Positions 8,560-19,255 are shown, counted from the stretch's first letter. The stretch: DNA of 64,000 nt from Aureococcus anophagefferens (GCF_000186865.1 NW_008705571.1:1312465-1376464); one strand, 5' to 3'. The notes: generated by a model from the letters alone, not told the origin. Numbers and translations: made by a program.

Positions 8560-9915
8560 TTACGCGACCTGGATCCCCGCCCTCCCGACGGCCGCCGCGC
8601 GGCGCCGGTCGTCGTCCTCGCGGCGCAGGATGCGCAGCGCGCGGAGCTGGAGAACCTCGTGGACGAGCGCAAAGGCGCAGAGGCCGTAGAAGAGCGGCGT
8701 CACGGCGCCGCTCACGCGGAAGACGCTCGCGTCGATAGAGACGCCGAGGCGGTGCGCCGTCTTCTCGAAGAGCCACGCGATCATCCGCTCGATCTCGAGC
8801 GCGACGAACAGGGAGCAGACGGCCAAGGGACCCGCGCCGCTCCAGGGCGCGAGGTAGCGGACCGCGCGGAGGGCCCGCGCGCGGACGCGGTCCGGGAGCG
8901 CGCCGAGCTCGGCGACGTCCGCGAGCAACAACGCGAGCGTCGCGAGGGGCGGCACGACGACGCAGCTCCAGACGAAGAGCACGACCATGAGATTCGTGAT
9001 GTCGAGCTCGTCGTCGGGCATGGCCTTGTAGAAGTCGGAGATCACGTCGGGCACGAGGACGACGCCGTCCCAGAGCCCGCCGCCTTTCACGGGCGTCGTC
9101 ATGAACATGGTCGACGCGCCTTGATACGTGAAGGTCACGAACGGGTGGCACAGGGACCGCACGTAGACGCAAAACACGACGAAGTGCGCCGCCGCCCGCG
9201 CTGCCGCCATCCTCGGGCGCCGCGGCGCCTTCGTCGCCGGCGGCGCGGCGGCGGCCGGGAGCGCCGCGTCCGAGAGCGCGCGGATACCGTTCACCGCGAA
9301 GCTGCCGACGATGATGGAGCAGATGAACGACTCCTGGCCCGCGCCGATGGCGAAGACGTCGCGGCCCGTGACCTTGAGCGCGTCGGACCGGACGCGCACG
9401 GCGACGACGATCATCATGAGCCCGCCGGTGAAGATCTGCGCGAGGCACCACTTGGCGACGCAGCCCTCGAGCAGCACCAAACACGCGTCGCGGATCTTCG
9501 CCCGCGGCAGCCAGAGCGCCGCGAGGCTCAGGAACGCGCGGAGCAGGGGCAGCGCGACGCCCGTGGCCTCGAAGAGCGCGAGCAGCAGCCCGGAGCTCGA
9601 GCCCCGGAAGATGTGCTCGAGGTCCCAGAAGTTCGGCTTGCGCAGCACCTGCGTGATGTCTACATGTTTGGCGAGGCCGCCGTGGCCCTTCGCGCGGACG
9701 AAGAACGTCGCGGTCGCGAGGTGCCAGCCGTTGATTTGCAGAGCGAGCGACGCGACGACGCAGCAGCTGAGGACGGCGGCGCTCAGGGGCGCGGCGCAGC
9801 CCAGCGTCTTCCTGCCGCCGTGTCTGAGAGGATTCCAGCGCGCGATCCACGGCCCGTCGTTCGAGCCCTCCCGCGGCGCCAGCGCCGTGTACGAGACGTC
9901 ATCTGCGGCTGCCAT
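8560..9915 (-). CDS. Multi-pass membrane protein, possibly PqiA-like
   Basis: 451 residues, no intron. About eight hydrophobic segments can be seen, for example LSAAVLSCCVVASLALQI, SGLLLALFEATGVALPLLRAFLSLAAL, IFTGGLMMIVVAV, LMVVLFVWSCVVVPPLATLALLLA and GPLAVCSLFVALEIERMIAWLF. The second half repeats the pattern of the first loosely. The spacing of a cysteine/lysine stretch before a membrane pair (EGCVAKWCLAQIF) recalls eukaryotic PqiA-domain proteins, but the zinc cysteines of bacterial PqiA are not evident, so the family call is tentative. It is transcribed divergently from the ABC transporter gene 189 bp away. Confidence 0.6.
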   Translation of the reverse strand: MAAADDVSYTALAPREGSNDGPWIARWNPLRHGGRKTLGCAAPLSAAVLSCCVVASLALQINGWHLATATFFVRAKGHGGLAKHVDITQVLRKPNFWDLEHIFRGSSSGLLLALFEATGVALPLLRAFLSLAALWLPRAKIRDACLVLLEGCVAKWCLAQIFTGGLMMIVVAVRVRSDALKVTGRDVFAIGAGQESFICSIIVGSFAVNGIRALSDAALPAAAAPPATKAPRRPRMAAARAAAHFVVFCVYVRSLCHPFVTFTYQGASTMFMTTPVKGGGLWDGVVLVPDVISDFYKAMPDDELDITNLMVVLFVWSCVVVPPLATLALLLADVAELGALPDRVRARALRAVRYLAPWSGAGPLAVCSLFVALEIERMIAWLFEKTAHRLGVSIDASVFRVSGAVTPLFYGLCAFALVHEVLQLRALRILRREDDDRRRAAAVGRAGIQVA

Positions 9916-10104
9916 CGGCCGGAATCAGGACCAATCTTCGGGTCTACGCTGCCAACATCGTTGAGAAAAAGGCTGCCCTCTGGAGTTCACTCACTTCAGG
10001 TTCAACAAAAAGTTCGAGCTGCCACTTCTGGCGACATGATGTCCACCTCAGTGCGCCTCTCATCGTGAGCGACCAAACCTCTCATCGTTGCTCGCGATCA
10101 AACG

Positions 10105-13100
10105 ATGTGCAAGGCTGACGTCGCCAAGGCGGCGGACGTCGACGTCGAGTATGCTACGTGCGGCGGCGCCGTGGCGCCCAACGACGCCGCCGGCCTCTTG
10201 AGCACGCTTACCTACGACTATGTGCGGCCGCTGCTCCAACTCGGCCTGCAGCGCCCGCTCATGCTCGACGACCTGCCGCCGGTCGCGACGCGCGACGGCA
10301 TCGCGCCGATCACGGCGCGCATCGCCGCGGCCTGGGATCGCGAGGCGGAGGGCCGCGGGTCGCTCATCGCCGCGCTCGTCGCGGCCTTCGCCCGCGAGCT
10401 GCGCGAGGCCTTTGGGTGCGCCACGCTCGACGTCGGCCTCCTCGTCGGCCAGGCGCTGATCCTGCGGCCGCTCATCGAGGCGCTCGCGGACGCGGCCCGG
10501 GTCGAGGCCGCGACGTGGGCCGCGATCTTCGTCGGCCTGAACGTCTTCCGCTGCGTCTTCATCCACCGCATGTTCTACGTCAACATGCGCACGGGCTGGA
10601 ATTTAAAAATGGGCCTCACGTCGCTCATCCACGACGCGCTCCTCGAGACGCGCGCCGCGTCCATCGAGAGCCGCGGCCTCGTCTACGGCCTCGTGACGTC
10701 CGACGCGCTCCGCTTCGAGGCGATCATGCCCTGCTCCATGGTTCTCCCCGGCGTCTTTTCGTCCGTCGACCCTTCCATACGGCATCACACCATAGGCGCC
10801 CTGGATGGCGACCGTCGCCTTGGTTTTTTGCGCGGCGTCGCTGGCGCTGGAGCTCGGCTGGCGCGCGGCCGTCGTCGGCACGGGCGTCTGCGTGTCGTCG
10901 GCGGCGGCGCAGATGTTCCTCGGCAAGCGCTTCAAGCGGCTTCGCGCGCAGACGGCCACGGCGACGGACGCGCGGATCCGGCTCACGTCCGAGGCCGTCG
11001 GCGGGGCAAGAACGCTGAAAAGCTTCGCGTGGCAGCGGCCCTTCGTCGACGCCATCGGCGCGCTGCGGGCGGCCGAGACGGCCATCATCTTCAAGGCCCA
11101 GAGGCTCAAGGCCTTCGCCGCGGGCGTCTACTTCGCGACGACGCCCCTCGCGGCGTTCGCGGCGTTCGCCGTCTTCGTCTACGAGGAGTCCAACAAGGAT
11201 GCGCCCCTGTCCGTGGGCAAGGTCTCGACGGTCATCGCCATCGTCACGATCCTGCGGACCTACTGCTTCATGCTCGGCCGCTTCGCCATGGCCTGGCCCG
11301 AGGTCGTCGTCGCCTGCCAACGCATGGGCGCGTTCCTGCGGCTGAGCCGCGGCGGCGGCGACGCCGCGCCGCCCGCGCCGCCGGGCGACGAGGTCTTCGC
11401 GCTCGAAGGCGCGGCGTTCCAGCGCCGCGGCGCCGCGGCGACGGCGCTCCGCGACGTTTCGGTGACGCTGCGCCGCGGCGAGGTGCTCATGGTCGTCGGC
11501 GCCGTCGGCAGCGGCAAGAGCACGTTCCTCGACGCGCTGCTCGGCGAGCTCGAGCTCGCGTCGGGCACGATGACCAGGGCCGCGGGCCGCGTCGCCTACG
11601 CGCCGCAGGCCGCCTGGAACGTCGCGGGGACGGTGCGGGAGAACGTCGTCCTCGGCGCGCCGCGCGGCGCGCCCTTCGACGAGGGAGCCTACAAGGCGGC
11701 CGTCGAGGCCGCCGCTTTGTCCGACGACGTCGCCGAGTGGCCCGAGGGCGCGGACACGGAGATCGGCGAGCGCGGCATCTCGCTCAGCGGCGGCCAGGCG
11801 GCGCGGCTCGCGCTCGCGCGCGTCTGCTACGCCTGCGCGCTCGCCGAGAGCTCGGACCCGCCGGCCGTCGCGCTCCTCGACGACCCGCTCTCGGCCGTGG
11901 ACTCCGGCGTCGCGCGCCAGCTCGTGCGCCGCTGCGTCGGCGACCGGCTCAAGGGCTGCGCCGTCGTGCTCTGCACGCACCAGCTCCAGTTCCTCGCCGC
12001 CGCGACCAAGGTCCTGGTCCTCGACGACGACGGCACGGCGCTCGCCTGCGCGCCCCTCGCGGAGATCGTCGCGCGAGGCGGCCGCGCGGCGGCGCTCGTC
12101 GCCGTCGACGGCGCCGAGGACGTCGACGCGGCCGGCGCGACGCGCGCGCGCGCCGCGTCCGTGTCCGCCGACGCCGCCGGCGGCGACGACGGCAGGCGCG
12201 CGCTCGTGGCGAAGGAGGACCGGCGGACGGGCGCGGTGCAGGCGCGGACCTGGCGCCGCTTCCTGCTCGGCGGCGGCGCGGCGCTCTTCGCCGTCGTCGT
12301 CGCCCTCTTCCTCGCGGCCCAGGTGCTCATGTTCTGGGCGGATCTCTACGTGCTCCGGTGGTCGCGGCGCGAGGACGGCCAGAAGCGCCGGCGCCACCTC
12401 GTCTGGTACGGCGCGCTCTCGGGATCGACGGTCGTCCTCGGCGTGGCTCGCGCCGTCCTTTTCTTCGCGCTGACGCTGCGGTCGTCGACGCGGCTCCACG
12501 CGGACGCGCTGACGAAGGTGCTCGACATGAAGCTCGCCTGGTTCGACATGAACCCGCTGGGGCGCGTGCTCAACCGGTTCTCGAGCGACCTGGCGCAGGT
12601 CGACGAGCTGCTGTCGACGGGGCTGTTGGACTTTGGCATGCTCGTGCTGATCATGCTGTCCGTCGTCGTCGCGTGCCTGATCGCGCTGCCCTACCTGGCC
12701 CTGCTCCTCCCGGTGCTCGCCGTCGTCACGCGGCGCGCGTCACGCGAGTGCTCCGTGTCGATGAAGGAGCTCAAGCGCCTCGACGGGCAGTCGCGGAGCC
12801 CCGTGCTGTCGGCGTTCACGGCGTCGCTCGACGGCCTCGCGGCCGTGCGCGCCTTCGGCATCCAGCGGGCGCAGCAGGCGCGCCTCGTCGAGGCGCTCGA
12901 GCTCAACTCGCGGGCCTACTTTTGGTGGTTCGTCACGAATCGCCGCTTCGGCTTCGTGCTCGACGCGATCTGCACGGCGTTCCTCGCCGCCGTCGTCGCC
13001 CTGGCGGTGGCGCTCGCGGGCGCCGTGGCGCCCGAGCTCCCGGCGCTCGCGCTCGTCTACTCGCTGCAGCTCTGCGGCAACTTCCAGTACACGCTGCGCC

Positions 13101-13942
13101 TCTTCGCCATGGCGGAGAACTTCATGACGAGCGTCGAGCGGCTGCTGGCCTACGGCGGCCTCGAGACGGAGCGCGCGCTCGAGCCGGCGGCGCCCGCGGC
13201 GGTGCCGGACGACTGGCCCGCGCGGGGCGCCGTCGCCTTCGAGGACGTGTCCTACCGCTACCGCGCGGACCACCCGCGCGTCCTATCGGGCGTCACGCTC
13301 GCGGTGCCCGCGGGCGCGAAGCTCGGCGTCTGCGGGCGCACGGGCGCGGGCAAGAGCTCGCTCCTCTCGGCGCTGTCGCGGCTCCACGAGCTCGAGGGCG
13401 TCCTGTCCTTCGACGGCGTCGACACGGCGACGGTGCCGCTGCAGCGCCTCCGCCGCGCGCTCTCGTGCATCCCGCAGGCGCCGATCCTCTTCAGCGGGTC
13501 GCTGCGCTTCAACGTCGACCCCTTCGGCGAGCACGCCGACGACGACCTCCGAAACGTCGTCGCGCTCGCGAGCCTCGGCGACAAGGCCGCGAGCCTCGAC
13601 GCCGCGGTCGCCGAGGGCGGCGAGAACTGGTCCGTCGGCGAGCGCCAGCTCCTCTGCCTCGCGCGCGCGGCGACGCTCCGGCGGAGCATCGTCGCCATCG
13701 ACGAGGCCACGGCGAACATCGACCACGCGACGGACGCGCGGATCCAGTCCATGCTCCGGACCCACGGCGCCTTCCGCGACGCGACGATCCTGACCGTGGC
13801 GCACCGCATCCGCACGATCCGCGACAGCGACCTCGTCGTCGTCCTCGCCAAGGGCGCCGTCGCCGAGGTCGGCCCGCCCGAGGACCTCATCGCCGCCAGG
13901 GGCAAGTTCTACGACATGCTCCTGGCGAGCGCCGAGGCCTAA
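10105..13942 (+). CDS. ABC transporter, subfamily C (MRP type), 2 exons
   Basis: Exons 10105-10740 and 10796-13942, 1260 residues. Layout TMD1-NBD1-TMD2-NBD2 without the extra N-terminal TMD0, the short MRP4-like form. The TMD1 opening reads LLSTLTYDYVRPLLQLG, typical of ABCC. NBD1: Walker A GAVGSGKST (~447), signature LSGGQ (~541), Walker B VALLDDPLSAVDS (~571). NBD2: Walker A GRTGAGKSS (~1060), signature-region VGERQLLCLARA (~1158), Walker B IVAIDEATANID. The NBD1 Walker B ends in D instead of the catalytic E and NBD2 has the catalytic E, the asymmetry known for ABCC proteins. Probably exports conjugated or anionic organic compounds across the plasma or vacuolar membrane. NBD2 lacks the LSGGQ form, as in many MRPs. 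Confidence 0.92.
10741..10795 (+). mobile_element. Short phase-0 intron with class-C 5' terminus
   Basis: 55 bp, GTTCTC...CACACCATAG. Eight bases after the splice donor the sequence is CGGCGTC, the same terminus at the same offset as in the hydrolase and GST introns. Target duplication is no longer recognisable (GTTCTCCC against GCGCCCTG). A second GT sits 12 bases in and also keeps frame. Splicing gives EAIMPCSM-APWMATVAL. Confidence 0.5.
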
Positions 13943-13943
13943 G

Positions 13944-13969
13944 TTGACCAAGTTATTGAAGGGGATGCG
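13944..13969 (+). repeat. 26 bp dispersed repeat, copy 1
   Basis: Directly after the ABC transporter stop; 25 of 26 bases recur at 26270-26295 (core AAGTTATTGAAGGGGATGCG). AT-rich compared with its surroundings. May be the end of an unrecognised dispersed element. Confidence 0.5.
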
Positions 13970-14158
13970 CGCTCGACTGAGCGCCCTTTGGCCGGGGGAG
14001 GGAGGTAAGTTGCACACTTGTTGACTCGAGCCGAGCGGCTGAGGCGCGCGCGAGGGCCGACGCGGAGCGACGGCGCGCGGCCGCGGCCGCGGCGCTGCGA
14101 CCCTGAAACACAAAGCGCCGAGCCCCGTGATTGGCCGCGCAGCCACCCGCCGCACGAT

Positions 14159-15067
14159 ATGCCACGGCTACCCCGGAAAATTGCCGACGCCGCCAGGGAG
14201 GGAGACGTGCAGGAGCTTCGACGATGGCTTGAGGATGGAGGCGACCCCAACTCTACCTACATGAAAGCGACGCCGCTCGACCACCTCATGATCAGTAAGA
14301 GAGAGTCTCACCGAAACACACTGGCCGCGATGCGCGTGCTGCTTGAACACGGAGCGAACCCGAACCGGCGAAATAGAGTAATGGATTGCCCACCCATCTT
14401 TCTCGCGAAAAACACCGATGTGCTGGGCGTACTCCTCGACGCAGGAGCGAACATTGACGCAGGAGCGAACTTTGCGGGGAAAAAGAATGGAAGTAGCCTG
14501 CTCATGCGGTGCGTCGCCGGCCACCGACTTTCGACCGCGCGTTATCTCGTACGTCGAGGCGCCGACGTGAACTTCTTGGCCGCCCCAAGAGCCTGGAGCA
14601 ATCGGCCCGGGCGCTGCGATGCCGAGGCGTTGTCTCGACGCATGTTTCCCAACAGTCACGAGATGCGCGCGTTCTCGAACTTGCTCGCTCGCGTCAAGGC
14701 GTCGGGCGGCTTCCAGCCCTACGTCAAGCACCCGCGCGTCGAGCTCGTTCGGCTTCGCTCGCTGTGCGCCCGCGGTCGCGCGGCGCCGCCCGCGCAGGAC
14801 GTCGTTCTCCAGCACCTCTTCAGCGGGACGCGGAGCCCGCCGCTCCCGAACGGCGTCTTCTGGCTCGTCCTCTCGTACTGGAGCTCCAGCCGGGACGACA
14901 AAGCTCATTACAGGGACGGACGCTGCAGACATCAGCGTCTAGCGAGCCAGGTGCTGATGCGCGGCCACTCGCATCTACGATTTCGTTCTCTGTGGTCTTT
15001 TGAATTCCCCGGCCCGGGCCGGGCACTCAGGGCAGCAGTACCATCGGCCGAGGACCGACGCTCCTAG
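14159..15067 (+). CDS. Ankyrin-repeat protein
   Basis: About 302 residues from the Met at 14159. Ankyrin repeats are visible as IADAAREGDVQELRRWLEDGGDPN, then AMRVLLEHGANPNRRNR, DVLGVLLDAGANID and STARYLVRRGADVNFL. The C-terminal third has VELVRLRSLCARGRA and NGVFWLVLSYWSSSRD, a tail that recalls the many small ankyrin proteins with a VFW-containing C-terminal motif found in expanded families of unicellular algae. Predicted soluble scaffold, partner unknown. Base composition of the first half (more AT, codons such as AGA/AAA) is unlike neighbouring genes, which could reflect recent duplication or transfer. The upstream in-frame Met at 14018 is not preferred because it adds a basic low-complexity tract. 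Confidence 0.7.
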   Translation: MPRLPRKIADAAREGDVQELRRWLEDGGDPNSTYMKATPLDHLMISKRESHRNTLAAMRVLLEHGANPNRRNRVMDCPPIFLAKNTDVLGVLLDAGANIDAGANFAGKKNGSSLLMRCVAGHRLSTARYLVRRGADVNFLAAPRAWSNRPGRCDAEALSRRMFPNSHEMRAFSNLLARVKASGGFQPYVKHPRVELVRLRSLCARGRAAPPAQDVVLQHLFSGTRSPPLPNGVFWLVLSYWSSSRDDKAHYRDGRCRHQRLASQVLMRGHSHLRFRSLWSFEFPGPGRALRAAVPSAEDRRS

Positions 15068-15129
15068 ATCTAGCTGCTGGTAATACAGGGTGTTCCCTGG
15101 AGGGAGATAAAATACCAGATCGCGTAATG

Positions 15130-16971
15130 TTACGACCCCCCCTGGAACGCCTTGAAGAGGGCGCCGAGGCTCGACTGCGCGTCGTTCGCGGCGCGCGCGG
15201 CCTTGACCGCCTCCGCGAGCCGCTTCGGGACGACGTCGGCGCCCTCGACGGACGCGGACGCGACGGCGACGGCGTCGACGGCGCCGCCGCGGACCGTGTG
15301 CGTGACCCTGACGGCGACGTCGGGAGAGCTGCGGCGCCGGAGCGTCAGCGCGACGCCCACGGACCGGTCCCGCTCGAGGGTGACGGCGTCGACGGCGCAG
15401 GTCGCGGGGAAGGGGCCGACGAGGAGCAGCGCGCGCGCGGCCTTCAGCGCCGCGGACACGTCGCCGCGGCCCCGCGCGAGCGTCTCGCCCGCGAGCCCGG
15501 TCACGCGGACGTCGTCGGCGACGCCGGCGGCGTCGAGCCAGTCGTCGACGCCCGCGTCGCCGCAGAGGGCCTCGGCGAGCAGCGCGTGGTGCGCGTCCGC
15601 CGCGCGGAGGACCGCGGCCGCGTCCTCGGGTTTCGCGGGTTTCGCGGGCGCCGTGGGTGCCGCCGCCGCCGCGCGCGGCCGCCGGTCCGCGGCCGGCGAC
15701 CCCAGGGCCGCGGCGGCCGTCGAGGCCCAGGTGTAGAGCGCCGGCGCCTGAAGTTTTTGGCCGTTGACGGCCACGGCCGCGACCTCGAGCGACGCCGCGA
15801 GGCCCGTGGACGCGTCGAAAGAGTACGTCACGTTCGCCTCCGCGTCCAACGCGCCGCCGCCGAGCCCCAGCGCCGACGCGAGGAAGGGCGACAGGGCCGC
15901 CGTCGGCTCGACGTGGAAGCCCAGGACGACGTCGAGCGCGCGGTCCCCGGGGCGGAACGTCGCCGCGACGAGGTCGACGTCGTCGGACGCGGCGACGCCG
16001 CCGGCGCCCGCGAGCGCGTCGCGGCTGCGCTTCGCCAGCGCGAGCGCGCGCAGCACCTCGTCCAGCGACCCGTCCAGACCGACGACGGCCTCGCCGGCGA
16101 GGCCGGACACGCGCAGGTCCGCCGCGTAGGCCCGGCGCGCTTCGACGGGCGAGAGCGCGAACGCGCCGCGCTCGAGCGTCGCTAACACGCGGCGCGCGCC
16201 GGCGTCGGCGACGACGTAGGCGTCGAAGCCCGGCGCGCCGACGGCCGCGGCGTCGGGCGCCGCGGCCGCGCCGTCGCGCGGTTTCTGTGGCTTCGTTTCC
16301 GAGTCGGGCCGCTCGAAGACCGGGCTCCGGAGCGTCGAGAGCACGGCGCGCTGGCCCCAGTCCGCGAGCGTGTTGTAGTTGTCCGCGTTCTCGCCGCCGA
16401 GGAGACCCACGAGGGCCGCGCGCGCCGCGGCGACCGCGCGGTCGTTGTCGCCCGAGAGCTCGACGCCGTTGAGCGTTTCTAAGACCAATTCGACCTCGGC
16501 GACGGCGCCGTCGGCGCCGACGGTGAGCCTGGACTCGCCCGCGAGGGACGCGACGCCCGCGGCGATGCGCCAGGGCTGCGAGAAGTTGCCGTAGTCGTCG
16601 GAGACCGACGGCGGGTCGAGCGACGCGCGGTCGACGACGCGCGCGAAGAACTCGCCGACGCGCGCGACGCCCTCGGGGCCCGTCGCGATGGGGTCGCCGT
16701 ACTGCGAGCGGAGCACGCAGTCCGGGGCGAACAGTGAAGCGTCCTCGACGGCGCCGCGGGTCGTTAGAGAGGTCGCGACCTCGTGCACGCGCGTGAGTGT
16801 GGCCAGGTCGTCCTCGTCGAGCAGGCCCGCGACGTGGGCGCTGCGGTGCGTGCTGCCGCGCGGTCTCGCAGTCCGTTGTTGTGTGATCATGCGTCTCACG
16901 GTGCGCGGCGGTGCCAGCGCGACGGCGCAGACGATGAAGGCTGCGCGCATTGCGGCGTGATGCAGCCGCAT
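15130..16971 (-). CDS. Plastid-type protein with SnoaL/NTF2-like repeats
   Basis: About 613 residues. The N-terminus MRLHHAAMRAAFIVCAVALAPPRTVRR looks like a signal peptide ending in an LAPPR cleavage-type motif, as in complex-plastid targeting leaders (a second Met at 16950 is equally possible). The body contains about three repeats of an alpha+beta unit: a helix with VHEVATSLTTRGAVEDASLFAPDCVLRS, a strand with AGESRLTVGADGAVAEVELVL, then a second weaker unit (ADLRVSGLAGEAVVGLDG) and a third (DDVRVTGLAGETLARGRGDVS). LAGE recurs in each unit. This pattern fits SnoaL-like/DUF2358-type domains, small-molecule-binding or structural folds. Function unknown. C-terminal helix AVKAARAANDAQSSLGALFKAF. 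Confidence 0.55.
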   Translation of the reverse strand: MRLHHAAMRAAFIVCAVALAPPRTVRRMITQQRTARPRGSTHRSAHVAGLLDEDDLATLTRVHEVATSLTTRGAVEDASLFAPDCVLRSQYGDPIATGPEGVARVGEFFARVVDRASLDPPSVSDDYGNFSQPWRIAAGVASLAGESRLTVGADGAVAEVELVLETLNGVELSGDNDRAVAAARAALVGLLGGENADNYNTLADWGQRAVLSTLRSPVFERPDSETKPQKPRDGAAAAPDAAAVGAPGFDAYVVADAGARRVLATLERGAFALSPVEARRAYAADLRVSGLAGEAVVGLDGSLDEVLRALALAKRSRDALAGAGGVAASDDVDLVAATFRPGDRALDVVLGFHVEPTAALSPFLASALGLGGGALDAEANVTYSFDASTGLAASLEVAAVAVNGQKLQAPALYTWASTAAAALGSPAADRRPRAAAAAPTAPAKPAKPEDAAAVLRAADAHHALLAEALCGDAGVDDWLDAAGVADDVRVTGLAGETLARGRGDVSAALKAARALLLVGPFPATCAVDAVTLERDRSVGVALTLRRRSSPDVAVRVTHTVRGGAVDAVAVASASVEGADVVPKRLAEAVKAARAANDAQSSLGALFKAFQGGS

Positions 16972-18016
16972 CGTGTGTTGTGGCGGAGCTCCGGAAGCTC
17001 CCACGCCGGGGGTCCGGCGTGGGTCCGGCGCGCGCTCCGCGCGCGCGTTCCTCGGCGCGCGCGCCTACGCGCGCTGCCGATCCGTCTCGCAGCGCGTCGC
17101 TTCGCTGCGCTGGGCGCGGGCGGGGTGGCGTACAAGGCGAGTAGGCTGTATTTAGCAGCACCTGGAGATTGCCAAGGGCGCGCCCCCCCCGCCCGGCAGT
17201 GTCGTCGGCTCGACGAGCCGCTGGCGGTTGCAGCGCGCGCAGGACCAGCCCCGGGCCAGGGGGTAGGACTTGATGTGGTCGAGGCTGATCGGATTGAGGC
17301 GCGTGCCCTTGTCGCAGGTCCTCGCCGTAGCCTGAGTGGGGCGGCGCGCGCCCCGCGCGCCTACGAGTGGAAAGAAGCTGATAAAAAATTCGTCAGGACT
17401 CTGGTCGCAGCTTGAATTGTATGTACCCTTCGGCATCATCGAGAAAAAATTCAAAACGTACCTCGCACCGTATGATTGCTGTGTGCTTGCCCCCGATGAT
17501 TTCAACAACGGGGGGAGGAAGATAGGACGGTGACCGCGGCCGAGAACGCCGCCCACGCGACCGGCGTACGACCTCGGCGCAGGCCGTCGGCGGCTCGCTC
17601 GGCTTCATCGAGTCCCGCTGGACCGCCGAACTCGAGGCGAGCGGCGTCTCGCTCCTGGGCGTCCTCGGCGCGGCCGGCGAGCGCGAACTTCGGCCGCCGC
17701 GAGTCGGCGTGGGCATGGAGCCGTCCGAAGACACCGACCACCTCAACGATACGGAAGATTTGAGTCGTTGAGACGCCGTGCCGGACCGGGTGCGCGGCCG
17801 CGACCACGACGAAGGCGTCGACCGAGACGGGCGAGCGCCGCGCGGGCCAGCGCCAATTCGAGAACTTCACCTTGAAGCGGTGCTCTCGAAGCTCCGCCCG
17901 GAGCCGGGCTCAAGCCATCGAGACTCTGAGAGGCTGGGATCGTCGCAGCGCACGCTCGACGCGTGACACCCCCGGAGCCTCCGGGAGCCCAGCGTTCCGC
18001 TCGTTCCGCCCTCCCC
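16972..18016. other. Intergenic tract, no confident gene
   Basis: About 1 kb between divergent genes. 17000-17120 is an Arg/Ala-coding-looking GC tract with many GCGCGC runs. 17380-17520 is AT-richer and carries no long frame with family features. Several short frames exist on both strands (for instance a minus-strand one at 17152-17556 with CDKGTRLNPISLDHIKSYPL and two CxxC-like pairs) but none is convincing. Probably promoter sequence plus decayed DNA. Confidence 0.4.
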
Positions 18017-19255
18017 ATGGTCGCCGCCGCGGTCGTCATGCCGCCCGCGCCGCCGAAGGGCGACCTGACGGAGGGGGCCAAGAAGGCCAAGCCCGCCGAG
18101 GAGCGCGTCGGCGGCCGCGGCGGCGCGGCGGGCGGCAGCACGGTGCGCGTGGGCCAGCGCACGAACTCGAAGAAGGCCCCGACGGGCAGCGGCGGCCACA
18201 AGTTCGAGTGGAAGGACAAGACGAACGACGGGACGACGTCCTACATCCCGTGCGCGCTCGACGACGGCGACCCCATGTACAACAGCGGGCCCGAGGAGGA
18301 CGAGAACTACGTGCTCGTGAGCGAGGGCGACGGGACGACGGGCGCGCCGCGGGCGCCCCAGTACTGCCCCGAGCACGCGACGACCTTGATCGGGCCCAAG
18401 TACACGCTGGCCGAGTTCAAGCGCCGCGTCGTCGAGGCGCTCGACGAGCTCTTCGCGTCCGGCGACGTCGACGAGTGCGTGACGTCCCTCGTGGAGCTGA
18501 GCTGCCCCGAGTTCGGCTTCGAGGTCGTCAAGCGCGGCGTGTCCAAGGCCGTGGACCGGCGCGCGCGCGAGTGCGAGCTCGTGTCGCGGCTGCTGTCGGC
18601 CGCGTGCCCCGCGCTGCTCCAGCCGCGCGACGTCGCCAAGGGCTTCGAGCGCCTCTTCGAGGCCATGGACGATTTGGTGCTCGACGCGCCGCGGGCGCCG
18701 CTGGTCGTGGGCGACTTCCTCGTGCGGTGCGTCGTCGACGAGGCGCTGCCTCCCGCGTACCTCGGCGACCGCGTCTTCGTCGCGCTCGGCGGCGACATCG
18801 TCGCGCGCGCGCGGCGCCTCCTGAGCCGCGAGCACGCGCTCTCCAAGTTCGAGCGCATCTGGGGGCCGGGGGACGGCCGCGAGAGCTCCGAGCTCAAGAA
18901 GGTCGTCGACATGCTCCTCCACGAGTACCTCGCGACGAAGGAGCTCCCCGAGGCGAAGCGCTGCGTCCGCGAGCTCTCCGCGCCGCGCTTCGGCCACGAG
19001 GTCGTCAAGCGCGCCGTGACCCTGGCGCTGCCGCGGTCCGCCGACGACCGCACGGCCATCTCCGCGCTCCTCAAGGCCCTCGTCGTCGACCCGGACCAGA
19101 TCCTCTCGACGACGCAGGCCAAGCTCGGCTTCGGCCGCCTCGCCGAGGCGCTCCCGGACCTCACCTGCGACGTGCCCAACGCCAAGGCCCTCCTCGACGA
19201 GTTCCTCGCCCAGGCCAAGGCCGACAAGGTCGTCGTCGACGACGACGGCAACTAG
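18017..19255 (+). CDS. PDCD4-like protein with two MA3 domains
   Basis: 412 residues. A Gly/Lys-rich N-terminus (~1-70) precedes DALDDGDPMYNS-like acidic sequence. Two MA3 (eIF4G-type HEAT-like) domains follow: residues ~131-243 starting LAEFKRRVVEALDELFASGDVDEC and ~290-400 starting ELKKVVDMLLHEYLATKEL. Each has the conserved HEVVKRAV / FEVVKRGV motif, the pattern DYFSSGD-xEVxxxLxEL being replaced by related residues. PDCD4 binds eIF4A and blocks the cap-dependent helicase; the plant/algal relatives (MRF proteins) tune translation under stress. Start chosen at 18017 because the upstream in-frame Met (17963) only adds low-complexity sequence. Family call is strong; regulation unknown. Confidence 0.85.
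   Translation: MVAAAVVMPPAPPKGDLTEGAKKAKPAEERVGGRGGAAGGSTVRVGQRTNSKKAPTGSGGHKFEWKDKTNDGTTSYIPCALDDGDPMYNSGPEEDENYVLVSEGDGTTGAPRAPQYCPEHATTLIGPKYTLAEFKRRVVEALDELFASGDVDECVTSLVELSCPEFGFEVVKRGVSKAVDRRARECELVSRLLSAACPALLQPRDVAKGFERLFEAMDDLVLDAPRAPLVVGDFLVRCVVDEALPPAYLGDRVFVALGGDIVARARRLLSREHALSKFERIWGPGDGRESSELKKVVDMLLHEYLATKELPEAKRCVRELSAPRFGHEVVKRAVTLALPRSADDRTAISALLKALVVDPDQILSTTQAKLGFGRLAEALPDLTCDVPNAKALLDEFLAQAKADKVVVDDDGN

Noticed and set aside
17152..17556. Minus-strand frame with two cysteine pairs, possibly an HNH-like protein
   Set aside because: Too short, no intact HNH residues, and codon use unlike neighbouring genes.
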